The notes under the pieces: model-generated
What the model was told of the DNA's origin: nothing
The model's database searches: none
The model's input: only the letters and a program-made list of their open reading frames with translations
Origin: Massilia yuzhufengensis
GTDB taxonomy: Bacteria; Pseudomonadota; Gammaproteobacteria; Burkholderiales; Burkholderiaceae_D
Reading direction: 5' to 3'
NCBI RefSeq assembly: GCF_900112225.1
Contig: NZ_FOLD01000001.1
Span: 62,001 to 126,000 of the forward strand
DNA: 64,000 bases
Position numbers and translations under genes: made by a program
Shown here: piece by piece, positions 45,452 to 54,279 of the stretch
How the letters are laid out: each line of letters opens with the position of its first letter
Position numbering within the stretch: the stretch's first letter is position 1

Positions 45452-45715
45452 ATGGCAGGCCCATTGATAACGATGGGGGATAAGACATCCCATGGCGGAA
45501 CGGTCATTGAAGCGTCCCCACATAGCGACACCGGCGGCAAGGGAATTGCGCGGATCGGTGATAAAACCTCCTGTCCAGCCCATGGTTCCAATCCCATCGT
45601 CAGCGGCGACATGACCTTGATCATCGACGGCAAACCGGCAGCGCGCCACGGCGACAAGACTGCCTGCGGCGCCGTCCTCATCGCAGGCCAACAAGCAACC
45701 ATCGACAAACTCTAA
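45452..45715 (+). CDS. PAAR domain T6SS spike-tip protein
   Basis: An 87-residue PAAR protein that caps the VgrG spike. The three-fold pattern MGDKTSHGG, IGDKTSCPAHG and ARHGDKTACGA carries the zinc-binding His/Cys residues, and the usual ending GQQATIDKL is present. AAGGA precedes the ATG. It returns to GC-rich composition after the AT-rich effector pair. Confidence 0.95.
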   Translation: MAGPLITMGDKTSHGGTVIEASPHSDTGGKGIARIGDKTSCPAHGSNPIVSGDMTLIIDGKPAARHGDKTACGAVLIAGQQATIDKL

Positions 45716-45724
45716 TCGACAAAC

Positions 45725-47128
45725 ATGACCACTACCACCACCACGGCTCCGGCGCGCCTGAACGCCGAATGGCTCAAGGTTAGTGCAATCATCCTGACCA
45801 CCTTCGTCGTCTGCTGGACGATCGTGGTCTGGTACTGGAATACGACCGAGCACAATCCCGGCACACGCGACCTGGTGCTGGCGCTGGTGATCTTGCCGGC
45901 GGGCCTGCTCTTGGCATTCTGGGGTGGGCGCAAGGTCCTCGCTGCCCGGGTGGCGCTGCCTGCTGCCAGTGCTTCCAAACCGGCCTCATCTGCACCGGCC
46001 AATGCGTCGATGACGGCCCCGGTACTGGCCATCGTCGCAACGGCCTTGCGTTCGCCACATGGCGCGTCAGCCGACGAACTCGCCAGCGCCATCGCCGACA
46101 ACGACGCGCGTGCCGACCTGGATAAGGAGCTGGTCGATGACAATGGGTTCCCGGTCATGACTGCACGCACCGACAATGCGCTCCACGAAGCATTGCAGGA
46201 CGAGATCGCCGAATGGCTGTCCGGCCAGGGAATGCGCTTGCACCTCAGCGACGAGCAATGGCGCGCGCTAATCCTGGCCACTAACGTGGCGGGGGAACTG
46301 GCCAGCCTGGCGTCCGGTAACCTGATGCCGGCCGAGGGAAAGCCGCCGCTGCTCCAGCTGAAGCTGCTGCTGCCGCAGGACTGGAGTGTCGAACTTCAAC
46401 GTGCGGCAACGATGTGGCTCAAGCACACGGTGAGCCAGTACGGCTGGCCGGAAGCCAGCATTGCCGTCCCGGACGCGACTGCACAAGACATGCACACGAC
46501 ACCGGCAGCCACTCTCTCGCAGCTGATGTCCACGCCATCGACCCACAGCGCACCCACGGTAGCAATCGTCATCGCCTGCGCCTCCCTGATTGGCCAGGAA
46601 AGCATCGACCGCCTGGCTGCGAATTCCTCCCTGTTCACCTCGTCACAATCACGTGGCCAGATCCCGGGGGAAGGCGCGGCAGGCCTGTTGTTGACGGACC
46701 TGCAGCAGGCGCAAGCATGCGGTTCAGGGTTCGCACTGCTCGGCCCGGTCGACGAGCGGCGCCGCGACACTTCCGCCGACGACACCAAGCGCGTCGACGC
46801 CACCATGCTGCTGGACATGGCCGAGCAAGCCTGCAAGGCAAGCGCTATCGATGCCTCCCAAGTCGCCATGGTCGTCGCCGACACCGTCCACCGCCCCAAC
46901 CGTGTGTTGGAGCTGATGGGATTGGGCGCGCCGGCGCTGCCGCAGGTCGATGCCGCCGACGATATCGTGCGCATTGGCCTGGGTCTGGGAAGCTGCGGCG
47001 CCGTGCCGTTTATCACGGCACTCGCGCTGGCCCAGCACTATGCGCTCGAACGCGGCGCGCCGGTCTTCTGCATCGGCAACGAGGACCCGTTCCTGCGCAG
47101 CGTCACGCTGGTGCGCCCCCCAGCCTAG
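45725..47128 (+). CDS. membrane-anchored thiolase-fold-like protein of the T6SS locus
   Basis: A 467-residue protein 9 bases after the PAAR gene. Two membrane segments open it (about 17-38 and 49-69), followed by an Ala/Ser/Pro linker. Residues about 95-467 resemble a beta-ketoacyl synthase/thiolase fold: GQIPGEGAAGLLL (311-323) looks like the ketosynthase core strand, and GLGLGSCGAVPFITALALAQ (418-437) like the glycine-rich C-terminal helix. No cysteine nucleophile or His-His triad in the usual context is evident, so it may be a non-catalytic relative. Role in T6SS unknown; location makes an accessory function plausible. Confidence 0.65.
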   Translation: MTTTTTTAPARLNAEWLKVSAIILTTFVVCWTIVVWYWNTTEHNPGTRDLVLALVILPAGLLLAFWGGRKVLAARVALPAASASKPASSAPANASMTAPVLAIVATALRSPHGASADELASAIADNDARADLDKELVDDNGFPVMTARTDNALHEALQDEIAEWLSGQGMRLHLSDEQWRALILATNVAGELASLASGNLMPAEGKPPLLQLKLLLPQDWSVELQRAATMWLKHTVSQYGWPEASIAVPDATAQDMHTTPAATLSQLMSTPSTHSAPTVAIVIACASLIGQESIDRLAANSSLFTSSQSRGQIPGEGAAGLLLTDLQQAQACGSGFALLGPVDERRRDTSADDTKRVDATMLLDMAEQACKASAIDASQVAMVVADTVHRPNRVLELMGLGAPALPQVDAADDIVRIGLGLGSCGAVPFITALALAQHYALERGAPVFCIGNEDPFLRSVTLVRPPA

Positions 47129-47151
47129 GCGGCGAGGCGACTGCCGGGCAT

Positions 47152-48462
47152 TCAGGCGTCCAGGGAACTCACCACCAGCTTGCGCTTGCCGTTCGCCGAC
47201 AGCGGGATGTCATTTTCTTCCTGCAGCGAGATGTCAAAAAAGCCGCCCCACCTGCGCAACTGGGCATCGAGCACGAAGCTGCGCTGTTCGTCGTTGAGGC
47301 TGCCGTGGCGCGGCACCACCGCCAGCGTGATCTCCCCCGCCTTGCGCTGCCGGATCTGGTACAGGCGCACGAAGTCCCAGGTGACTTCGTCGATCACGAT
47401 CGACAGCCCCGGAATCCGCTTGCCGCTGCGGTCGACCAGGAATTCGTGCCCGCGGCCGTCGATGCCCGCGCAGCTGCCATCCGCGGCAATCAGCCCGTAA
47501 TCGTTGGTGCGGTAGCGGATCAGCGGCATCACATCGTTCCACAGCGAAGTGCCGACGATTTCGGGGCGGTCGCCATCCATCCGGTTTTCCGACCAGCCAT
47601 ACAATGGCTGGAAGCGATAGCTCGGGGCGCCGGTCTCGTCCGCCGTCAGGAAAGCCAGGTTGGTGCGTTCCGACAGGCCGTAATTGAGCGACACCGGGCA
47701 GCGGAACAGCCGGCGGATCGACGCCAGCTGCGCCGCTGTCGCCGGCTCCGAGGCCAGCAGCACTGCCTTCACTTGCACGCCCAGCTCGCCGGCGTCGAGC
47801 AATTCGGCCAGCGCCGCGGCCGAACTCGGGTAGGCATGCACGAACTCCGGCTGGAAACGCCGGATCGCATCGCGAATCGCCGCCTGGTGCCGCTCGTGGA
47901 CGTGGTAGGGCGAGAGCATCAGCCGGTTGCCCACCACCCGCGCCGGCTCTTCGTGCGCCAGGCGGCGCGCATCGGCGCCGATGCGCAGGATGCGCGACTT
48001 GTCGAACGAGAAGCCGAGCTTGCCCCACTCATGGGTAAAAAAGGCTTTCTCGATGTCGGCCAGGCGCTTGGTGCGCCACAGGCCGATACCCTGGCCGGAC
48101 GAGCCGCCGCTGGTGGCGTACATCAGCTTGACCGGGTCGAGGCGGCAGTCGAGGAAGTCGCGCTGCTGCGACATGACCTCTTCCTTGGAAAGGTAGGGGA
48201 AGGCGGCAAACACCTCGCACAGGTTTTCCCTTGCCGCCTCGGCAGCGCTGAGCTTTACCGTGCGCTGGTAATAGGGAACGTGTTGCAGCGCATGGACCAG
48301 GATGTGGCGCAGCCGCAGTTCCGCGTGCCCGGCGGCGACTGCGACCTTGCCTTGGGCCAGGACGTCGAGCACGTCGAAAAAATCGGGATGGTACAGCACG
48401 CGGCTCGGGATATAGCGGCGCCACGCGTAGTAGGGCTTGGCAAGCAGGTCGTGGATCGGCAC
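47152..48462 (-). CDS. PaaK/CapK-like AMP-forming ligase
   Basis: A 436-residue adenylate-forming enzyme of the phenylacetate-CoA ligase/CapK type. The phosphate loop YATSGGSSGQG (about 115-125), HAYPSSAAALAE, NYGLSERTN (in the usual Y-G-x-T/S-E position) and PLIRYRTNDYG are seen. Such enzymes activate carboxylic acids as AMP esters for transfer to CoA, amines or carriers. It starts 4 bases after an opine-type dehydrogenase, so the two share an operon. Substrate unknown. Confidence 0.82.
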   Translation of the reverse strand: MPIHDLLAKPYYAWRRYIPSRVLYHPDFFDVLDVLAQGKVAVAAGHAELRLRHILVHALQHVPYYQRTVKLSAAEAARENLCEVFAAFPYLSKEEVMSQQRDFLDCRLDPVKLMYATSGGSSGQGIGLWRTKRLADIEKAFFTHEWGKLGFSFDKSRILRIGADARRLAHEEPARVVGNRLMLSPYHVHERHQAAIRDAIRRFQPEFVHAYPSSAAALAELLDAGELGVQVKAVLLASEPATAAQLASIRRLFRCPVSLNYGLSERTNLAFLTADETGAPSYRFQPLYGWSENRMDGDRPEIVGTSLWNDVMPLIRYRTNDYGLIAADGSCAGIDGRGHEFLVDRSGKRIPGLSIVIDEVTWDFVRLYQIRQRKAGEITLAVVPRHGSLNDEQRSFVLDAQLRRWGGFFDISLQEENDIPLSANGKRKLVVSSLDA

Positions 48463-48466
48463 GTCG

Positions 48467-49558
48467 TCACCCGTTCAGTACGCGCTTGAATTCGGCGGGC
48501 GACTTATTGCCCAGCCCCAGCTTGTCGAGGGTGCGGGCTTCCGCAGAAAAATCGCGCTCCAGCAGGCCGCTGGCGATGACGATGAGGGCGTCTGCTGTCG
48601 GTGTCGGCACGTCCATCAGGCGTCCGATGGAGGACAGCAGCGCCAGGCCCATCGGCACGTCTTCGGTGATGAAGCGCGTCTGCAGGCTGGCCGGTCCTTT
48701 CGGGCCACCCTCGCGCGCATAGCGGCGGAACACGGAAATCGATGGCTGCGACAGGTCTTCTTCGTTGCGGAACCTGCATTCGTCGAAGTAGGGCGAGGGC
48801 TTGCCGCCGGTGGCTGCGATGACCGCATTCTTTTCGGCATCGAGCTTGTACAGCAGCTTGAGGACCGACGGCGTGAACGCCTCGCGGTACATCCAGAATT
48901 CGCCGTCCGCATGTTCGATGCGGCTGGCCGAGAGCAGGGTGCCGATGGTGTGCACGATGAGGTTCGGGTTGTGCATCGCCGACTCGACCACGTTGCTGCG
49001 GGTCGCGACATAGGTCGGGAACAGGCGGGTGGCGCGTTGCAGTCCTTCGGCGGCGCGTTCGCGCGGCAGGAAGGCCAGCGCGTTGCGCGTATTGCGGAAC
49101 AGGACGTTGACGACGCCTGGTTCGAGGATGCGTGCGTCATAGGGCAGGCTTTCGCCCTCCGCCAGCAGGAAGCCGGTCTTTTCCTGGTAAGGGAGGAAGT
49201 AGCAGGAACCCATGTAGCCGGGCGCCAGCAGCACCAGCTGGTGGGATTGCAGGTAGGGGCCGACCAGCGCGGCGATGTCGGCGTGGCGCTGGGTCTGGGT
49301 GGTGATGATGATGGCGTCCGGCGTGACGGCGAAGGCTTCGCCGGCGTCGCGGGTGGCCAGCGCCAGCGAGGCGGTGCTGGCCTCGCCGCCTTTGGGGTTG
49401 CTGATGATCCGGACCGTGCGCGTCTCGCACAGGCGATTGAAATTCTGGTCATGCAGCGAGTGCGAGGTTTTCAGCAGGGCGACCCGGTGCCCGTCCTGCG
49501 CAAGGATGGCGCCCAGCGCGCAGCCTGCGTTGCCTGCACCTACCATTAATACGTTCAT
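48467..49558 (-). CDS. octopine/nopaline dehydrogenase-family enzyme
   Basis: A 363-residue NAD(P)-dependent enzyme. The Rossmann motif [15 protein letters not shown] (GxGNxG, residues 7-12) and the C-terminal octopine-dehydrogenase helices with [15 protein letters not shown], holding the catalytic His of the family, are present. Opine dehydrogenases reductively join an amino acid and a 2-keto acid; some make metallophores such as staphylopine. The ATG at 49558 has GGAGG upstream. It is cotranscribed with the PaaK-like ligase, which suggests a small-molecule pathway. No nicotianamine-synthase-like gene is seen nearby. Confidence 0.82.
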   Translation of the reverse strand: MNVLMVGAGNAGCALGAILAQDGHRVALLKTSHSLHDQNFNRLCETRTVRIISNPKGGEASTASLALATRDAGEAFAVTPDAIIITTQTQRHADIAALVGPYLQSHQLVLLAPGYMGSCYFLPYQEKTGFLLAEGESLPYDARILEPGVVNVLFRNTRNALAFLPRERAAEGLQRATRLFPTYVATRSNVVESAMHNPNLIVHTIGTLLSASRIEHADGEFWMYREAFTPSVLKLLYKLDAEKNAVIAATGGKPSPYFDECRFRNEEDLSQPSISVFRRYAREGGPKGPASLQTRFITEDVPMGLALLSSIGRLMDVPTPTADALIVIASGLLERDFSAEARTLDKLGLGNKSPAEFKRVLNG

Positions 49559-49765
49559 GCGTCCTCCATTCGACAGGATGAAAGAACGTCGCGCAAAAGC
49601 TTCCCCGGAGAAGAACACAGTGCCTCTCCGCGTCACGGCACCAATTGAAGATCATCAAACAAGCAGCGGCTTTAGCTTCTGATCGATAAAATCAAAATAA
49701 GTTTGTTCGATCGGGAAGCCAAGCGGATCCGGCCTGCGCAAAGGCGGCCATCAACGATGGCTGGT

Positions 49766-50998
49766 TCAGGGCGCCGCGAGCGGCAGGCGGATGGCGAAGG
49801 TGGCGCCCTGGCCGCGTCCGGCGCTGCTGACACTCAGCGTGCCACCGTGCAGCTCGACGATGCGGCGCGCGATGTACAGGCCCAGGCCGAGGCCGGTGGC
49901 GTTGTTGTGCTGCTGCAGCCGGAAGGCGCCGAAGACGTGCGGCAGGTCGTCCGCTTCGATGCCCTGGCCGGAGTCGGCGATGTCGATCCCGACCGTGCCG
50001 TCGAGGCGCCGGATCGTCATGCGAATCACGCCGCCCGCGGGCGTGAACTTGACGGCATTGAACAGCAGGTTCCACACCACCTGCTGCAGGCGGCGGCCGT
50101 CGGCCTCGAAGCGGATCGCGTCGCCATGGTCGCTGGGCGTGACCAGCATGCGCACCTGCTTCGCATGGGCATGGGTTTCCACGGTCGAGATGGCGTCGCG
50201 CAAGACCTGGCCCAGCACGATCGGGGCGCGTTCGATCGACATCTGTCCCGTCAGGGTGCGCGCCGCGTCGATCAGGTCGTCCACCATGGCCGCTTCCTGG
50301 CGCACGTGCACGCGCATCGATTCGAGCCCGCTGACGGCTTTTTCGGGCAGGTCGGGAATCGTGCGCAACATCAGTTCGATGCGCATCGACAAGGCCGACA
50401 GCGGCGTGCGCATCTCGTGCGAGACGGTGGCCAGGAAAAGTTCGCGGGTGCGGTTGACGCGGGTCAGGTCATCGATGGCTTCGCGCTGGCGGTCGAGCGT
50501 GCTCGACAGCGTGTGCAGCAGGGCGGCATAGGTCGCCATGCGCTGGTCGGACACCGGCGCGTCCAGCCTGGCCTCGTTCCACAGCAGGTGGCCGGCCAGC
50601 CCGACCTGTCTGGCAATACGTTCGCAGGCCAGCGGCGAGCTGAAGTCGGCAAAGCGCCAGCCGAACACCAGCACGCCATAGACCTCGCCGTGCAGGAGCA
50701 GCGGCTGGGCGCAGACGCGGAAGCCTTCGAATTGTCCGGATGCCGGCGTACCCTGGGCGCACACGGTGTCCACCAGCGTGCGCTCGAGCGCGGTACCGGG
50801 TCCGTCCCCGGCCCACAGGCTCGAGCGTTCCCGGAGGAGCCTGGCCAGGGGCGACGACGCCAGCGGGCCGATGCGGCGGGTACCGGTGGTGTCGTAGGCC
50901 GACGTGACCAGGCCCGTCGCTTCGGTGAACTGCCGCAGCGGCGTGTGCCAGTCGTCCCAGTCGACGGGTGACTTGTCCGGCAGTTCGACCGTGATCAC
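49766..50998 (-). CDS. histidine kinase paired with a KaiC-like protein
   Basis: A 410-residue soluble kinase. Residues about 15-145 resemble a GAF-like or PocR-like sensory domain. HisKA holds His194 (TVSHEMRTPLSALS), and the HATPase has NLLFNAVKFTPAGG, DSGQGIEADDLPHVF and GLGLYIARRIVELHGG. No receiver is attached. Its start overlaps the end of the KaiC-like gene by 4 bases. It is the last gene of a leftward four-gene operon and is likely regulated by the KaiC-like ATPase through contact, as KaiC acts on SasA. Confidence 0.88.
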   Translation of the reverse strand: MITVELPDKSPVDWDDWHTPLRQFTEATGLVTSAYDTTGTRRIGPLASSPLARLLRERSSLWAGDGPGTALERTLVDTVCAQGTPASGQFEGFRVCAQPLLLHGEVYGVLVFGWRFADFSSPLACERIARQVGLAGHLLWNEARLDAPVSDQRMATYAALLHTLSSTLDRQREAIDDLTRVNRTRELFLATVSHEMRTPLSALSMRIELMLRTIPDLPEKAVSGLESMRVHVRQEAAMVDDLIDAARTLTGQMSIERAPIVLGQVLRDAISTVETHAHAKQVRMLVTPSDHGDAIRFEADGRRLQQVVWNLLFNAVKFTPAGGVIRMTIRRLDGTVGIDIADSGQGIEADDLPHVFGAFRLQQHNNATGLGLGLYIARRIVELHGGTLSVSSAGRGQGATFAIRLPLAAP

Positions 50999-52548
50999 TG
51001 CGGTTTTTCGGTCGGCAGGCGTGCCGAATCGGGCAGCGGGGCGCCATTCGCGACGGCCTCCTCCACTGCCGGGCTCTGGCGCGACGGGGAACGCGACAGC
51101 AGGCCATAGTAGGACGAGAACGGCAACTGCGGCACGGCCTGGGTGTCGGTCTCGGTTTCATCCACCAGGAGCAGGCCGCCCACACCGATCGTATACTCGC
51201 GCGTGACCTGCAGGTTGCGGCTGCCGCGCACTTTGGGGACGGCCAGCGCCCGCCTCAACACGGTGGAAATCTCCACGTAGTTGAGCAGGATGATGTTGTC
51301 GACCAGGTGCGACCCTTTGAGTTCCTCGCTGATCTGCGACACGCCCAGCAGTTCCGGACTTTCGTAGTTGAACAGCGTCGTCGCCAGGCGGTTCTTGAAG
51401 AAGCTGGCCAATGCATACAGGTAATCGGCGATCTCTTCGCGGCTGGTCATTTCGTAGACGGCGATCGAGTCGAAGACCACGCAATCGATCCCTTCTTCCT
51501 CGACCAGCTTGACGATGCGGTCGAAGTGCACGTCGAGTTCGAGTTCCAGCGGCGACTCATAATGGATGAACAAGTCTTTGGCGTCGACCAGCGACTGCAG
51601 GTCGAAACCGAGCGACTTGGCGTTGCGGATCAGCTGGCGGGGATGTTCGTCCAGGCTCACCAGGAGCGTCTTGCGGCCGGTCTTGATGGCGTTGGTCAGG
51701 AACTGCACCGAGAGCACGGTCTTGCCGGTGCCGGAAATGCCGCTCACCAGGGTGACCGAGCCCTTGTAGATGCCGCCGTCCATCATGCGGTCGATGGCGG
51801 GCGAGCCGGTCGACAGGCGTTCTTCCGAGGTTGGCTGGTCGGGGGATGCGACCGGGCGCGACTGGGCGCGGCGATACACGTGCACGCCCACCTGCGGCTC
51901 GATGCGCATGGTGTGGCTGCCGCCGATGAAATCCTGGCCACGCGACTTCATCACGTTCAGGCGGCGGCTCACACGGCGCCGGTGCTCCTCGCGGGTGAGC
52001 GAAATGATGGTGTCGAACACGAAGCGCTCGTGCGCGAACACACCGCCCAGCGTCTCGTCTTTTTCAGCGGTGACCATGGTGGTCACACCCAGGCGCGTCA
52101 AGCCTTCGATCAGCAGGTGCACGTCTTCGCGGAAGGGCATGTCGTTGGCCTCGGCGTACAGGCGCAGCGGCGTCAAGCCGTCGATCAGGAGGCGCTTGGC
52201 GCCCATCGCCACCAGCGCGGCGGCGAAGGCGCCATCGTCGCTGCGGAACTCGCTCAGCAGCACGGCCGGGCTGGTCTGGATGATCTTGATCTTGCCGGCA
52301 TCGATCTTGCCCTGCAGGTCCCAGTCGAAACCGGCGGCGTCGCGCAGCAGTTTGGCGGGATCGAGTTCGAACGAGACGATGGCGCCCGGCTCGTCATGGT
52401 CGACGGCGCCGTGGTAGATGAAACCCAGCCCGAGGGTGGTCTTGCCCGAGCCGGGAGGCCCTTCCACGATCAGGTTGTTATTGCGGGGAATCCCACCGTG
52501 CAGTACTTCATCGAGGCCGGCAATACCGGTCTTCACCAACTCGTTCAT
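50995..52548 (-). CDS. KaiC-like double-domain ATPase, copy 1
   Basis: A 517-residue KaiC-type protein with two RecA-like domains. Walker A motifs are GPPGSGKT (30-37) and GISGTGKT (270-277). The acidic pair that catalyses ATP hydrolysis in KaiC is Phe-Glu-Leu in the first domain (VSFELDP) and Asp-Glu in the second (VSLDEHP). By eye alignment to NIILLNYVEI, Ser413 matches the phosphorylated Ser431 of cyanobacterial KaiC, but the next site (Thr432) is His. No kaiA or kaiB is nearby. It follows a hybrid kinase by 38 bases and overlaps the kinase downstream. Confidence 0.9.
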   Translation of the reverse strand: MNELVKTGIAGLDEVLHGGIPRNNNLIVEGPPGSGKTTLGLGFIYHGAVDHDEPGAIVSFELDPAKLLRDAAGFDWDLQGKIDAGKIKIIQTSPAVLLSEFRSDDGAFAAALVAMGAKRLLIDGLTPLRLYAEANDMPFREDVHLLIEGLTRLGVTTMVTAEKDETLGGVFAHERFVFDTIISLTREEHRRRVSRRLNVMKSRGQDFIGGSHTMRIEPQVGVHVYRRAQSRPVASPDQPTSEERLSTGSPAIDRMMDGGIYKGSVTLVSGISGTGKTVLSVQFLTNAIKTGRKTLLVSLDEHPRQLIRNAKSLGFDLQSLVDAKDLFIHYESPLELELDVHFDRIVKLVEEEGIDCVVFDSIAVYEMTSREEIADYLYALASFFKNRLATTLFNYESPELLGVSQISEELKGSHLVDNIILLNYVEISTVLRRALAVPKVRGSRNLQVTREYTIGVGGLLLVDETETDTQAVPQLPFSSYYGLLSRSPSRQSPAVEEAVANGAPLPDSARLPTEKPQ

Positions 52549-52586
52549 CGCCCCACCCTTTTCAAATGTGTGTCCAGCTTAACATG

Positions 52587-54275
52587 CTAATCCGCAACAG
52601 TTCTGCGCGACCCTCTCCAGGCTCGCCAGATTGCTTCCCTGATCTCTTGCAGCGTATACGGTTTACGGATGAATTCCAGCGCCAGTCCCTGCAGCCTTTC
52701 CGGCTCCAGCACATAGCCGCTGGCCAGCACCACGGGCAGCCCCGGATCGCGCGCGCGCAGCGCTGCGGCCAGGCCGATACCGTCGAGCGAACCCGGCATC
52801 ATCACGTCCGACAGCACCACGTCGATGGCGCTGCTGTCCAGCGCCAGCGCGGCGTCGCCGGTGGCGGCCTCCACCACCTCGCAGCCGATCGCCCGCAGCA
52901 GCGCCACGGCCTGCTCGCGCACCATTGCATCGTCTTCGACGCACAGGACGCGCAGCCCTGGCGGCAGCGCGGCGACCGGATCGGCCTCCTCAGCGGCAAC
53001 AGGTGCCGCTGCGTCGTCCCGGGCGCGCGGCAGCAGGATGCCAACCGCCAGGCCGCGAGGCCTGTGGGCCAGCCAGGCATGGCCACCGCTCTGGCGCGCG
53101 AAGCCCTGCACCTGGGACAGGCCCAGACCGGTACCCTGGCCAACTGGCTTGGTAGTGAAAAAGGGTTCGAAAGCACTGGCCGCGGTTTCAGCACTCATGC
53201 CGCCGCCTTCGTCGGCCAGTTCCAGGGACACATACTGGCCGGGCGCCAGCGCGGCATCCGGGTGGCGCGGGTCGGGCAGGGTGCGGTTGTCCAGCGTGAG
53301 GGTCGCCGTTCCTCCTTCCGGCATGGCGTCGCGCGCATTGATCACCAGGTTCAGCAGGGCCACTTCCAGCTGGGTCGGATCGGCGCGCATGGGCCATAGA
53401 TCGCTGTCGACGTGAATCTCGAGCGTGATCGCACTGCCCAGGGAATGGCGCAGCAGGTCGCCCAGTTCACCGACCTGGCTGCGCAGGTCGATGACGGTCG
53501 TGGCCAGGGTCTGGCGGCGGCCGTAGGCCAGGAGCTGCTGGGTCAGCTTGGAGCCCTTGTCCGTGGCGCGGCCGATGCTGTTGAGCGCGCGCTCGATACG
53601 TGCATCGCCGCCGCTTCGGGTGAGCATGCGCAGCAGTTCCACCGCGCCCGAGACCACCTGCAGCAGGTTGTTGAAATCATGCGCGACGCCGCCCGTCAGG
53701 CGTCCCAGCGACTCCATGCGGCGGGCCTCGAGCAGGGCCGCTTCAGCTCGCTTGCGCTCCTCGATTTCCCTGGCCAGGGCCTTGCTGCGCTCGTCGACGC
53801 GCTGCTCCAGTTCTTCGGCATGGACGGCCAGGGCGGCCAGCTGGTCGCGCACCTGGTATTGCAGGGAGCGGGCGCGGCGGGCCGCGCCGAAGGCCATGCG
53901 CAGCGCCTCGCGCGACAAGGGCCGGTGGATCATCGTGACATTCCCCAATTCGGCCAGCGCGGCCAGGCGGCTGCCGGCACTGGGCACGCCCTTGCTGCCG
54001 GTCAGTGCGATGATAGGGATGTCGGACCACAGGGGCTGGCTGCGCAGGCGTGCGCCGAGATCGGCGTTGCTGCAGGCCGCCAGGCCCTCTTCGGTAATCA
54101 CCAGCAGCAAGGCGTGTTCGTCGATGCGCGCATACAGCTCGGCCGCGCTGGCGCACACCTTGCTGGCCACCCCATCCTCGTCGAGCACCGAGCGCACGGC
54201 GTCGGCGTCGGCGCCGAACGGCGCCAGTACCGGCACCGTGTAGGGCCCCGTGGATACGAAAGACAAGCCAGCCAT
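52587..54275 (-). CDS. hybrid histidine kinase with degenerate N-terminal receiver
   Basis: A 562-residue protein. Residues about 10-130 look like a receiver fold whose phosphorylation site is lost (LLVITEE where Asp is expected). A coiled coil (about 140-185) is followed by a dimerisation domain with His199 (GGVAHDFNNLLQ), an HATPase (NLVINARDAMPEGG, DEGGGMSAE, GTGLGLSQVQGF) and a C-terminal receiver with Asp490 (DVVLSDVMMPG). ATG 54275 is 4 bases after the stop of KaiC-like copy 2; a TTG at 54293 would overlap it. It is probably the output kinase of that KaiC-like protein. Confidence 0.87.
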   Translation of the reverse strand: MAGLSFVSTGPYTVPVLAPFGADADAVRSVLDEDGVASKVCASAAELYARIDEHALLLVITEEGLAACSNADLGARLRSQPLWSDIPIIALTGSKGVPSAGSRLAALAELGNVTMIHRPLSREALRMAFGAARRARSLQYQVRDQLAALAVHAEELEQRVDERSKALAREIEERKRAEAALLEARRMESLGRLTGGVAHDFNNLLQVVSGAVELLRMLTRSGGDARIERALNSIGRATDKGSKLTQQLLAYGRRQTLATTVIDLRSQVGELGDLLRHSLGSAITLEIHVDSDLWPMRADPTQLEVALLNLVINARDAMPEGGTATLTLDNRTLPDPRHPDAALAPGQYVSLELADEGGGMSAETAASAFEPFFTTKPVGQGTGLGLSQVQGFARQSGGHAWLAHRPRGLAVGILLPRARDDAAAPVAAEEADPVAALPPGLRVLCVEDDAMVREQAVALLRAIGCEVVEAATGDAALALDSSAIDVVLSDVMMPGSLDGIGLAAALRARDPGLPVVLASGYVLEPERLQGLALEFIRKPYTLQEIREAIWRAWRGSRRTVAD

Positions 54276-54279
54276 GGGA

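Noticed and set aside
35837..47128. Phage tail origin for the VgrG/baseplate region
   Set aside because: TssE, TssF, TssG and TssK are T6SS-specific and no capsid, terminase or lysis genes are present.
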